From contig NZ_QAOW01000010.1 in assembly GCF_003051005.1 (NCBI RefSeq), positions 1 through 64,000 of the forward strand: 64,000 nucleotides of DNA, read 5' to 3'. Under the pieces are notes generated by a model. It had not been told where the DNA came from, did not search any database, and saw only the letters and a list, made by a program, of their open reading frames with translations. This document shows, piece by piece, positions 51,213 through 58,943 of the stretch; positions within the stretch are counted from its first letter, which is position 1; every line of letters starts with the position of its first letter. A program made the position numbers and the translations under genes. The stretch is from Rhodococcus sp. OK519 (GTDB lineage: Bacteria > Actinomycetota > Actinomycetes > Mycobacteriales > Mycobacteriaceae).

Positions 51213-51313
51213 GCGGTCGATTGTGCAGGTCGTATTCCGCCGGTCCGCACCCGACTGACTCGTGTCGCGCTGATCGGGTTGAATTGACGTATGTCTACGA
51301 GCGCACGGATCCG

Positions 51314-52186
51314 ATGACCGGTCAGTTGCTGCCGCATCCCGGGACGGGGAAGTCTTTCCCGTCTCCGGTTCCGCCCGGCACCGGGTGGCCCGGGGACCCC
51401 GCAGACGCGCAGACGCCGGTGGCGCGGACCGCCGAGGACGTCGTCGCGGTGGCGGCCGGTGCGAAGAACCTCCTCGAAATCGATGCCCGGATCAGTGTGT
51501 GTCGGGCCTGCCCGCGGCTGGTGGACTGGCGTGAGGAGGCCGCCGAGACCAAGCGCCGTTCCTTCGCGGACCAGCCCTATTGGGGTCGCCCGCTCGTCGG
51601 CTTCGGTGCCGACTTCCCGAAGCTGCTCATCATGGGCCTCGCCCCGGCCGCGAACGGTGGCAACCGCACCGGGCGGATGTTCACCGGCGATCAGGCCGGC
51701 GACTGGCTGTTCCGCGCACTGCACCGCGCTGGACTCGCGAGCAAGGAGACCGTCGAATACGCCGGCGACGGGCAGAAGTTGTTCGGGGTGCGGATGCTCT
51801 CGGCGGTAAGGTGCGCGCCGCCCGAGAACAAGCCGAGTACCGAAGAACGGGACTGCTGCGCCGGTTGGCTCGATGCAGAGTTGTCGAAGCTGCTGCCCTT
51901 CGCGCGAGCCATCGTCGCGCTCGGCGCCTTCGGCTGGGACGCGACGCTCGGCGCAGTACGACGGGCCGGTGGCACCGTGCCCACGCCGAAGCCGAAGTTC
52001 GGGCACGGTGCGGTGGCCGTACTCCACACCGCGGACGGCAAGCCGCTCAACGTCATCGGTTGCTATCACCCCAGCCAACAGAACACCTTCACCGGCAGGC
52101 TCACCGAGAAGATGCTCGACGACGTCCTGTCTCGCGGGCAGGAACTGGCGGGGCTCGGCTGGGGATGCGGCGGATCGGGTCGCTGA
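51314..52186 (+). CDS. udgB: Family 5 (type b) uracil-DNA glycosylase
   Basis: The 290-residue product has the UdgB motifs GLAPAANGGNRTGRMFTGD and HPSQQNTFTG, with an alanine-type motif 1 that lacks the usual polar catalytic residue, as known for this family. Four Cys (ACPRLV with a preceding Cys, then VRCAPP and the DCC pair) can bind the [4Fe-4S] cluster. It removes uracil, hypoxanthine or ethenocytosine from DNA, which is useful in a GC-rich genome prone to cytosine deamination. ATG 51314 was chosen. The ribosome site is weak, and an in-frame TTG about 30 bp earlier is possible. Confidence 0.9.
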   Translation: MTGQLLPHPGTGKSFPSPVPPGTGWPGDPADAQTPVARTAEDVVAVAAGAKNLLEIDARISVCRACPRLVDWREEAAETKRRSFADQPYWGRPLVGFGADFPKLLIMGLAPAANGGNRTGRMFTGDQAGDWLFRALHRAGLASKETVEYAGDGQKLFGVRMLSAVRCAPPENKPSTEERDCCAGWLDAELSKLLPFARAIVALGAFGWDATLGAVRRAGGTVPTPKPKFGHGAVAVLHTADGKPLNVIGCYHPSQQNTFTGRLTEKMLDDVLSRGQELAGLGWGCGGSGR

Positions 52187-52308
52187 CGACGCCCGGCCGG
52201 CGAGCCCGACCGCGCTCGATCCGTCCTCTCAGTGGGACGAGCGCTTGAACCACCACCGGTAGCGGTGGCTACCATCACACACCACGTCGAATGCCGTTGG
52301 AGGTGTGC

Positions 52309-52827
52309 ATGAGTCTCGAGGTTCCCGAACCCGCAGTTCAGATGGGTTATGTGGTGGCGGATCTCGATGCCGCGATCGAGCACTGGGTCACCCACGCCGG
52401 TGTCGGACCGTGGACCGTGTTCCGTGGCGTGAGCCTCACCGGCCGCTACGCGGGACAGGACACCGTCGTGTCCATGGACGTCGCAATGGGTTACACCGGC
52501 GACCTCCAGATCGAACTCATGCAGATCACCTCGTCCACCCCGTCGCCCTACACGGACGCGGCGGGGAATCCGCTGGCCGGACCACACCACATCGCGTGGA
52601 TCACCGACGATCTCGATTCCGCTCTCGCTGCCGCACGAGACCGCGGCCTCGAGGAGCTTTTCGTCGCCGAGGGTCCCGGCACCCGGGTCGCCTACGTGCA
52701 TGCGCCTTCCCAGCCGGGTGTCGTCTTCGAATACATCCAGAGCGCCGGCATGCGCGAACTGATCGCCTACGGCATCGAACAGTCCCGTAGTTGGGACGGA
52801 ACCAACCCTGTGCGTCCGGTCGGCTGA
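52309..52827 (+). CDS. Glyoxalase/VOC-superfamily protein
   Basis: The 172-residue product starts at ATG 52309, 5 nt after GGAGG (an upstream in-frame ATG at 52291 has no site). The VOC pattern is MGYVVADLDAAIEHWV, IELMQITS, AGPHHIAWITDDLDSALAA and GVVFEYIQSAG. Metal-ligand candidates are His in PHHIAW and Glu in IELMQ and VFEYI. Such proteins include dioxygenases, isomerases and epimerases. It lies just before the kstD-like gene (93 bp), and an associated role in steroid breakdown is possible. Confidence 0.85.
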   Translation: MSLEVPEPAVQMGYVVADLDAAIEHWVTHAGVGPWTVFRGVSLTGRYAGQDTVVSMDVAMGYTGDLQIELMQITSSTPSPYTDAAGNPLAGPHHIAWITDDLDSALAAARDRGLEELFVAEGPGTRVAYVHAPSQPGVVFEYIQSAGMRELIAYGIEQSRSWDGTNPVRPVG

Positions 52828-52919
52828 CCGCGGCGCACCTCCCCAGGGGCCGCAAGGCCCCGATCTCCGCATCGACGAGGCGGAGAAACCGATCCGGCGT
52901 CGCCGGGAAAGGCTGAACG

Positions 52920-54458
52920 ATGGTCAACTGGAACGAAGAATGTGACGTATTGGTGGCCGGGTCGGGCGCCGGTGGCGTCACCGGTGCCTACACCGCTGCC
53001 CGCGAGGGCCTGGACGTGATCCTGGTCGAGGCGACGGACAAGTTCGGCGGCACCACCGCGTACTCCGGTGGCGGTGGATTCTGGTTCCCGTGCAACCCGG
53101 TGCTGCAGCGCGCCGGCGTCGACGACACGATCGAGGACGCGCTCGAGTACTACCACGCCGTCGTCGGTGACCGGACCCCGCGCGAGCTGCAGGACACCTA
53201 CGTCAAGGGTGGCGGCCCGCTGGTCGGGTACCTCGAGCAGGACGACGACCTGGAGTTCGCCACCTACCCGTGGCCGGACTACTTCGGCAAGGCACCCAAG
53301 GCCCGCAACGACGGACAGCGGCACACCATCCCGAGCCCGCTGCCGGTCTCCGAGGTCGGTGACCTGCACAAGCTGGTTCGCGGTCCCCTCGACTTCGACC
53401 GCCTCGGCGCGGAGCTGCCCGAGATGCTGATCGGTGGCCGCGCGCTGATCGGTCGCTTCCTCAAGGCGATCGGCAAGTACCCGAATGCGAAGCTGAACCT
53501 GAACACCCCGCTCGTCGAGCTGGTGGTCGAGGGCGGCGCCGTCGCCGGTGCGATCGTCGAGCGTGACGGCGAGCAGGTCGCGATCCGCGCCCGCAAGGGC
53601 GTCATCCTGGCCGCCGGCGGCTTCGAGGGCAACGACGAGCTCCGCCAGAAGTACGGCGTCCCGGGTGTCGCGCGCGACACGATGGGACCGTGGGGCAATG
53701 TCGGCAAGGCACACCAGGCCGGTATCGCCGTCGGCGCCGACACCGACCTGATGGGCGAGGCCTGGTGGTCGCCCGGCCTGACGCACCCGGACGGACGCTC
53801 GGCGTTCGCGCTGTGCTTCACCGGCGGCATCTTCGTCAACCAGGACGGCAAGCGCTTCGTCAACGAGTACGCGCCGTACGACCGCCTCGGCCGCGACGTC
53901 ATCGCCGGCATGGAAGACGGTTCGGTCACGCTGCCGTACTGGATGATCTACGACGACCGCGCGGGCGAGCGGCCTCCGGTGGGCGCTTCGAACGTCTCGA
54001 TGGTCGAGACCGAGAAGTACGTCGACGCCGGTCTGTGGCACACGGCCGACACCCTCGAGGAACTGGCCGCGAAGCTTGGTATCCCCGCCGACAACCTGGC
54101 GGCGACCGTCGAGCGCTTCAACGCGATGGCAGCCAACGACGTCGACGAGGACTTCGGTCGCGGCGAGGAGGCCTACGACCGTGCGTTCACCGGCGGCGGC
54201 CCGGCGCTCATCCCGATCGAGCAGGGCCCATTCCACGCTGCTGCGTTCGGCATCTCCGATCTCGGCACCAAGGGCGGTCTGCGCACCGACACCGCCGCGC
54301 GCGTCCTCGACACCTCGGGTAACCCGATCCCGGGCCTCTACGCGGCCGGTAACACCATGGCGGCCCCGAGCGGCACCACCTACCCCGGTGGCGGCAACCC
54401 GATCGGCACCAGCATGCTGTTCAGCCACATCGCCGCGATGAACATCGCCGGCAAGTAG
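52920..54458 (+). CDS. kstD: 3-ketosteroid delta-1-dehydrogenase (FAD-dependent)
   Basis: The 512-residue product is close in length to KstD1 (about 510). The FAD-binding loop VLVAGSGAGGVTGAYTAA is followed by FGGTTAYSGGGGFWFP, typical of the fumarate-reductase/KstD flavoprotein fold. IGGRALIGR, the RFNAMAANDVDEDFGRGE stretch, FGISDLGTKGG and the C-terminal GLYAAGNTMAAPSG with TYPGGGNPIG agree with KstD, including the conserved Tyr near the C-terminus. It introduces the C1-C2 double bond of 3-ketosteroids, which with KshA activity opens ring B. I cannot say which of the KstD paralogues it is, and a related ketone desaturase is possible. Confidence 0.82.
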   Translation: MVNWNEECDVLVAGSGAGGVTGAYTAAREGLDVILVEATDKFGGTTAYSGGGGFWFPCNPVLQRAGVDDTIEDALEYYHAVVGDRTPRELQDTYVKGGGPLVGYLEQDDDLEFATYPWPDYFGKAPKARNDGQRHTIPSPLPVSEVGDLHKLVRGPLDFDRLGAELPEMLIGGRALIGRFLKAIGKYPNAKLNLNTPLVELVVEGGAVAGAIVERDGEQVAIRARKGVILAAGGFEGNDELRQKYGVPGVARDTMGPWGNVGKAHQAGIAVGADTDLMGEAWWSPGLTHPDGRSAFALCFTGGIFVNQDGKRFVNEYAPYDRLGRDVIAGMEDGSVTLPYWMIYDDRAGERPPVGASNVSMVETEKYVDAGLWHTADTLEELAAKLGIPADNLAATVERFNAMAANDVDEDFGRGEEAYDRAFTGGGPALIPIEQGPFHAAAFGISDLGTKGGLRTDTAARVLDTSGNPIPGLYAAGNTMAAPSGTTYPGGGNPIGTSMLFSHIAAMNIAGK

Positions 54459-54471
54459 GCCGCAACACACG

Positions 54472-54511
54472 CACGCGCCCCGCTGCCGGTCTTCCGGCAG
54501 CGGGGCGCGTG
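54472..54511. terminator. Bidirectional terminator, 18-bp perfect stem
   Basis: Arms 54472-54489 and 54494-54511 are perfectly complementary around a TCTT loop. It lies between convergent kstD and the S1 protease gene. No U-run follows, as is usual in actinobacteria. Confidence 0.85.
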
Positions 54512-54530
54512 ACGTTTCGGTGCAGTCGGC

Positions 54531-55226
54531 TCAGTTGTCGGTAACCGCGAAACCCCTGCCGACCGGGTTGGCCTGCGAGGCGATGCTGTCGAGTACCGCC
54601 GAGAAGTCGATGAATTCGAACGGTCCCCGAGTCATGCCCACCAACTGGGTGTCGTTGACGAACGCGGGCCCGCCGGAGTCGCCGCCGTTCGCGGTGGCGA
54701 GCGAGTTGATCCGCAGCGCCTCCTGCCCGTAGATCGCCCCGCAGGTGCGGCCCGTCCGCACGCCGGCCTTGCACAGCATGCCGTCGGGGTGCGACGGTCC
54801 GACGCTGTCGATCCGGGCCTCGGGCCCGTTCGAGGAGAGGACCGCGTCGGGGTTCAGTTCGATGACCACATAGTCGATCAGCGGATTGCGGTACGCGATG
54901 GTTCCGATCGGACTTCCCGTCCCGGTCGACCCGAAGCGGTACACCGTTGCCCCGTCGGGGAACTCGGTTGCGCCGCCGGCAGCCGCGGACACGCAGTGCG
55001 CCGCGGAGATTGCGATCTTGTTGCCGAGGTGGTCGGTGCCGACGACGCCGAGAGTGCAGTACTCCTGGTTCGTCATGGGATTCGACGGCCCGGCGTCGGG
55101 CTTCGCCGTCCAGGCGATGCCGTTCGAGACCGTTCCGGTGGCCGCCGATGCGGCAGGAGCGATGGCCAGCGCCGGCACGAGTGCGGCGAGGGCCGCAATC
55201 GCGGCCAGGAGAACTCGTTTCGTCAT
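54531..55226 (-). CDS. Secreted S1-family (chymotrypsin-like) serine protease
   Basis: The 231-residue product has a signal peptide with cleavage near PAASA. Triad residues are visible: His in ISAAHCVSA, Asp in LIDYVVIEL and Ser in NGGDSGGPAF. YCTLGVVG and AAHC suggest one disulfide, and CKAG/RTCG a second. There is no propeptide of note and no C-terminal anchor, so it should be released. Bacterial S1 proteases of this size digest extracellular proteins. It is monocistronic and ends at the strong hairpin shared with kstD. Confidence 0.88.
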   Translation of the reverse strand: MTKRVLLAAIAALAALVPALAIAPAASAATGTVSNGIAWTAKPDAGPSNPMTNQEYCTLGVVGTDHLGNKIAISAAHCVSAAAGGATEFPDGATVYRFGSTGTGSPIGTIAYRNPLIDYVVIELNPDAVLSSNGPEARIDSVGPSHPDGMLCKAGVRTGRTCGAIYGQEALRINSLATANGGDSGGPAFVNDTQLVGMTRGPFEFIDFSAVLDSIASQANPVGRGFAVTDN

Positions 55227-55387
55227 CGTGTACTTCCTGTCGGGTGCCGAGCACCCGCGATATGGAGGGGAGAACCGGCGCGGGGGCGATGAGCCTCAAC
55301 CGACGGCCATAACGAAAGCGTAACGAGGAAGTCTCGATCCGTCGAGGCTCAGGGGACATTCATCTCGATCAGGCATGAACCGAACGG

Positions 55388-55404
55388 TTTCCCTTGAAGG
55401 GAAA
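55388..55404. promoter_or_regulatory. 17-bp palindrome upstream of the S1 protease gene
   Basis: TTTCCCTT-G-AAGGGAAA has perfect 8-bp arms with a single central base, so it suits a dimeric repressor better than an RNA hairpin. It lies 50 bp after the thiZ stop and about 160 bp before the protease start, and could serve either end. Confidence 0.4.
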
Positions 55405-55454
55405 GAACATTCGGGTATCGAAGCGACTGTCCGGTACGGCGCGTGCGGTCTCTG

Positions 55455-56216
55455 TCAGTCCGCCGATTCCTGCTCGGCGAGGGCCCGACGGGACTCCTCG
55501 TGTAGGACCTCGATGAGGTCGCGCTCGATCGCCGCGAACTCGGGCGACGTCACGATCGGCAACTCGCGGGGCCGGGGCAGGTCCACGATCACCTCGCGGC
55601 GAACCGTCGCGGGTCGCGCCGAGAGCACGACCACCCGGTCGGACAGGAACACCGCCTCGCGCACGTCATGGGTGATCATCAGGACGGTCCAGCGATATTG
55701 CTGCCACACGTCCTGCAGCCAGGTCTGCATCTCGGTGCGGGTCAGTGAATCCAACGCGCCGAACGGCTCGTCGAGCAGCAGCACCGATCGGTCCTGGACC
55801 ACGGTGCGCAGCAGGGCGGCTCGCTGACGCATCCCGCCCGACAGCTGATGCGGCCGTGCGTCCTCGAAACCGGCGAGCCCGAACCGTGCGAACAGTTCAC
55901 CGGCTCGGGCGCGGGCCTGCTTCTTCGGAACCCCCTGCACCTCGAGCCCGAGGGCGGTGTTGTCGAGCACCGATCGCCACGGGAACAGCAGGTCCTTCTG
56001 CGGCATGTGGGCGCAGGTGGGCGCGGACACGGTGCCCGAATCGGGGGCGTCGAGGCCCGCGACGATCCCGAAGACGGTGCTCTTGCCGCACCCGCTCGGT
56101 CCGATCACCGACACGAACTCGCCGGCGCGGACGTCGAGGTCGATGCGGTCGAGCACTCGTCTCGCACCGAATGACTTGGTGACGCCGGACAGTTCGACGA
56201 CGGACGTCTCAGCCAC
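55455..56216 (-). CDS. thiZ: ABC transporter ATP-binding protein, thiamin-precursor importer
   Basis: The 253-residue product has Walker A GPSGCGKST, Q-loop HMPQKDLLFPW, signature LSGGMRQRAALLRT, Walker B VLLLDEPFGALD and switch His ITHD. The short HMPQKD Q-loop (instead of VFQ) is typical for ThiZ-like ATPases. It overlaps the permease gene by 8 bp and is last in the riboswitch-controlled tenA-thiY-thiX-thiZ operon. It powers import of a thiamin pyrimidine precursor (HMP or N-formyl-aminopyrimidine). Confidence 0.88.
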   Translation of the reverse strand: MAETSVVELSGVTKSFGARRVLDRIDLDVRAGEFVSVIGPSGCGKSTVFGIVAGLDAPDSGTVSAPTCAHMPQKDLLFPWRSVLDNTALGLEVQGVPKKQARARAGELFARFGLAGFEDARPHQLSGGMRQRAALLRTVVQDRSVLLLDEPFGALDSLTRTEMQTWLQDVWQQYRWTVLMITHDVREAVFLSDRVVVLSARPATVRREVIVDLPRPRELPIVTSPEFAAIERDLIEVLHEESRRALAEQESAD

Positions 56217-57015
56217 GGTGTTCCTCCTGGCGCACCCAGGGGGCCACGACGCGCTCGATCGCGAATGTGCACAGATAGAGCGTCACGCTGATCACCGCCG
56301 TCACGGCGACGGCCGCCAGCACCAGATCGGTGCGGAACGAGTTCTTCTGGACGCTCATGTAGATGCCGAGCCCCGAACTCGCGCCGACATACTCGGCGAA
56401 CACGGCACCGACGACCGCGTAGGTCACGCCGATGCGCAGCGCGGTGAAGAACCGGGGGAGGGCCGACGGTAGTCGCACGTAGCGGAACTGCTGCCACCGC
56501 GACGCACCCATGCTGCGCAGCAGCGCACCGGCCTCGCGGTCGGCGGACGCGAATCCCTCGATCAGGCCGATCGCCATCGGAAAGAACGTCGCGAGCGCGA
56601 TCACGAGAACCTTGGGCAGCAGGCCGAATCCGAACCAGATGATCATCAGCGGTGCGATCGCGATGATCGGCAGCGTCTGGGACACCACGAACAGCGGGAC
56701 GAAAGCCCGTCGGAGCGACGGCGAGAAGTCGACGAGGACCGCGAGTGTCCACGCCACGACCAGCGACACCGCGAACCCGACGAGCGTCACCTGCAGGGTG
56801 GACCACGCGTGGACGGCGATGTCGTCGCGGTGCGCCCACCCCTGCTCGAGTACTCGCCCGGGAGAGGGCAGCACCTGCGGACGGATCCCGCTGACCGTCA
56901 CGTACACCTGCCACGCTGCCACGAGCGCGATCGCCAGGACCACGGCCGGGAGCAGACGGCGCACCGGGCCCGGGGTGGCGATCGCGTCGCGCTTACGGAG
57001 TCGCGAGGTACTCAT
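56209..57015 (-). CDS. thiX: ABC transporter permease, thiamin-precursor importer
   Basis: The 268-residue product has about six membrane segments (LLPAVVLAIALVAAWQVYV, VGFAVSLVVAWTLAVLV, PKVLVIALATFFPMAIGL and others). The EAA-type ATPase docking loop near residue 175 contains LLRSMGASRWQQFRYVRLP. It starts inside the thiY 3' end (23-bp overlap). The riboswitch and tenA upstream fix the substrate class. Confidence 0.88.
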   Translation of the reverse strand: MSTSRLRKRDAIATPGPVRRLLPAVVLAIALVAAWQVYVTVSGIRPQVLPSPGRVLEQGWAHRDDIAVHAWSTLQVTLVGFAVSLVVAWTLAVLVDFSPSLRRAFVPLFVVSQTLPIIAIAPLMIIWFGFGLLPKVLVIALATFFPMAIGLIEGFASADREAGALLRSMGASRWQQFRYVRLPSALPRFFTALRIGVTYAVVGAVFAEYVGASSGLGIYMSVQKNSFRTDLVLAAVAVTAVISVTLYLCTFAIERVVAPWVRQEEHRG

Positions 57016-58021
57016 CGGTGAAGTACGTCGACCAATCCGGTTCGGCGACCAGCGGTTTGCCGTCCGGTCCGGCGAGCAGTCCGTGCTCGTACAGGAAGCC
57101 GGAGTAGCCCGCCCACTGCTCCCGCGTCTGGGAGCCGACGCGTCCGGCGGTGTCCTTCATGTAGTCCGCGGCCAGCATTCGCTGGCTCTCGACCACCAAC
57201 TGCTCGTCGCTGAAGACGCCGGGGTTCGCAGCGATGAGAGCCTTGGCGCCGCGATCGGGATCGTCGGCGGCCGTCTGGTAGCCGCGCTGCAGGGCCTGCA
57301 CGAACTTGCGTGCCTGCTCGGGATGCTCGGCGAGCCACTTCTCGTTGCCGTTCACGACGATCGCGTAGGCGTCCGGGAAGCCGAAGTCGGTGTAGTGGAA
57401 GTAGCGCATCGGCGTGCCGCGGCGGGCCGCCTCGACGCCCTCCCACGCGAAGTACGACACCGTGAAGTCGGCCTGCCCGCCGTACACCGCCTCGTAGGCG
57501 GAGGTGCCGAGCACGACAGTCTCGAATTCGCCTGTGCCGCCGTCGTTCCGGATGACCTGGCGCAGGACCTCCCTCTCGCCGGGATCGCCGAACCCGGCGT
57601 ACGTCTTGCCGTCGAGATCCTTGGGGCTCGCGATGTCGTCGCGGTCGGCCTTGATTCCGATACCCGTCGCCCAGTGCTGCAGCGGCGCGAGGACGGACAC
57701 GGTCTGTGCGCCCGCGGCCCGGGAGAAGGTGGCTGAATCCTGGAAGCTGGTACCGAATTCGGCATTGCCCGCGTCGACGAGCGTGTCGGGCGACGTGTTG
57801 TTGTACGGCAGCACCTCGACGTCGAGTCCGGCGTCCGCGAAGAAGCCTTCCTGGAGCGCGACGTACAACCCGGTGTGGTTGGTGTTCGGCGTCCAGTCGA
57901 GGGCGAAGCGGATGGTGTCACCGGAGTCGGCGGTGCTGCCGCACCCGGTGAGGATGCTCATCGCCGACGCGACGATCGCGGAGGTGGCCAGGACGCGGCG
58001 CAGCCGCGACACCGACGTCAC
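56993..58021 (-). CDS. thiY: Thiamin-precursor binding lipoprotein (NMT1/THI5-like)
   Basis: The 342-residue product has a lipobox (ILTGC, Cys27). The mature start IRFALDWTPNTNHTGLYVAL is the hallmark of the NMT1/THI5-like family whose bacterial members bind formyl-aminopyrimidine or HMP. Further matches are SFQDSATFSRAAG and VVLGTSAYEAVYGGQADF. It starts at a GTG overlapping the tenA stop by 4 bp. It acts outside the membrane as receptor for ThiX and ThiZ. Confidence 0.9.
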   Translation of the reverse strand: MTSVSRLRRVLATSAIVASAMSILTGCGSTADSGDTIRFALDWTPNTNHTGLYVALQEGFFADAGLDVEVLPYNNTSPDTLVDAGNAEFGTSFQDSATFSRAAGAQTVSVLAPLQHWATGIGIKADRDDIASPKDLDGKTYAGFGDPGEREVLRQVIRNDGGTGEFETVVLGTSAYEAVYGGQADFTVSYFAWEGVEAARRGTPMRYFHYTDFGFPDAYAIVVNGNEKWLAEHPEQARKFVQALQRGYQTAADDPDRGAKALIAANPGVFSDEQLVVESQRMLAADYMKDTAGRVGSQTREQWAGYSGFLYEHGLLAGPDGKPLVAEPDWSTYFTDEYLATP

Positions 58022-58770
58022 GATGCGGGCCAGGGCTGCGGGTTCAGGGCGGTGTCCCAGAACTGGAATTCGTAGCGCGTCGCGACGACGAACGCCTTCT
58101 CCATCGCATCACGCTGCGTGGTGGTCGCGGCGGCTGCGGCCGCGTCGACGAGACGGCGCGCGGTCGCGACGGACTCGTGGAATGCGGGGTCGTCGTACGT
58201 GGTCACCCACTGCGCGTACGGGTGCGACGGGTCGGTGGCGAGCACGTCGTGCGCGTCCGCGGCCAGCCGGCGGCCCACCTCGGCGTAGATCCAGAAACAC
58301 GGCAGCACTGCCGCCGCGGCGACCGGGTACGGCTCGGTCGCGGCGGTGGCGGTCAGGTACGACACGTACCCGAGGCACGCCGGCGAATGCTCGGGCGTGC
58401 CCGCGCTCTCCGGCAGCGCACCGCTGCTCATCAGGCCCTCGTGCAGTTCGGTCTCGACCACCGCGGCGGTGGCGGCCGACGTCGCCCAGAAGGCCGCGGT
58501 CTGCGGATCCGGTGATCTCACCGCCAGCAGTGCGAGCGCCTTGGCGTATTCGGCCAGGTACAGCGCGTCCTGCTCGATGTACGTGCGGAACACGTCGAGC
58601 GGCAGCGTGCCGTCACCGAGACGGCGTAGGAACTCCATGTCGTCGATCGCGGCGCGCAGGACGGCCGTGCGCTCCCACAGTCGATCGGTGAAACGCGGCG
58701 CCCCGTCGGAGGCGGAGTTGACAGAGGCGGAGTGGACAGATGTGTCGTGGACAGGCGTGGTCATCGCCAT
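58018..58770 (-). CDS. tenA: TenA-family thiaminase II / aminopyrimidine aminohydrolase
   Basis: The 250-residue product (248 from the second ATG at 58764) has the TenA helical fold: DMEFLRRLGDGTLPLDVFRT, YIEQDALYLAEYAKALALL, LPCFWIYAEVGRRLA, WVTTYDDPAFHE and the C-terminal ATRYEFQFWD with the usual active-site Glu. TenA hydrolyses degraded thiamin pyrimidines to HMP, a salvage role. The unusually Ser/Thr/His-rich first 25 residues are not part of the fold. The TPP riboswitch ends right at its start codon. As first gene of a salvage and import operon its job is clear. Confidence 0.92.
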   Translation of the reverse strand: MAMTTPVHDTSVHSASVNSASDGAPRFTDRLWERTAVLRAAIDDMEFLRRLGDGTLPLDVFRTYIEQDALYLAEYAKALALLAVRSPDPQTAAFWATSAATAAVVETELHEGLMSSGALPESAGTPEHSPACLGYVSYLTATAATEPYPVAAAAVLPCFWIYAEVGRRLAADAHDVLATDPSHPYAQWVTTYDDPAFHESVATARRLVDAAAAAATTTQRDAMEKAFVVATRYEFQFWDTALNPQPWPAS

Positions 58771-58848
58771 GACATCCCTTCGTCAGCATTACCTGATGCA
58801 GGTTCCCGGGTGTGATCTCAGCCCCGCCTGTGCGGAGCACCCCGTGTC
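58771..58848 (-). ncRNA. TPP riboswitch (THI element)
   Basis: On the minus strand the leader carries the conserved GGGGTGC, GGCTGAGAT, ACCTG and the 3' GAAGGGA. These are the pyrimidine- and pyrophosphate-sensor arms of the thi-box. P1 pairs GACA (58848-58845) with TGTC (58774-58771). The terminal AAGGGA (58780-58775) is also the ribosome site of tenA, and its neighbours pair into P1, so thiamin diphosphate binding should block translation directly. The tenA start follows immediately. Confidence 0.93.
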
Positions 58849-58943
58849 GTGAACGAGCCGACCTTAGCACCGCAGGATTGGTACCTTGGCAGTCGGCTGT
58901 CACCCTCGGTCGGCGGCCGCTCGGAGGTGAGGAGGGCCGCGCG

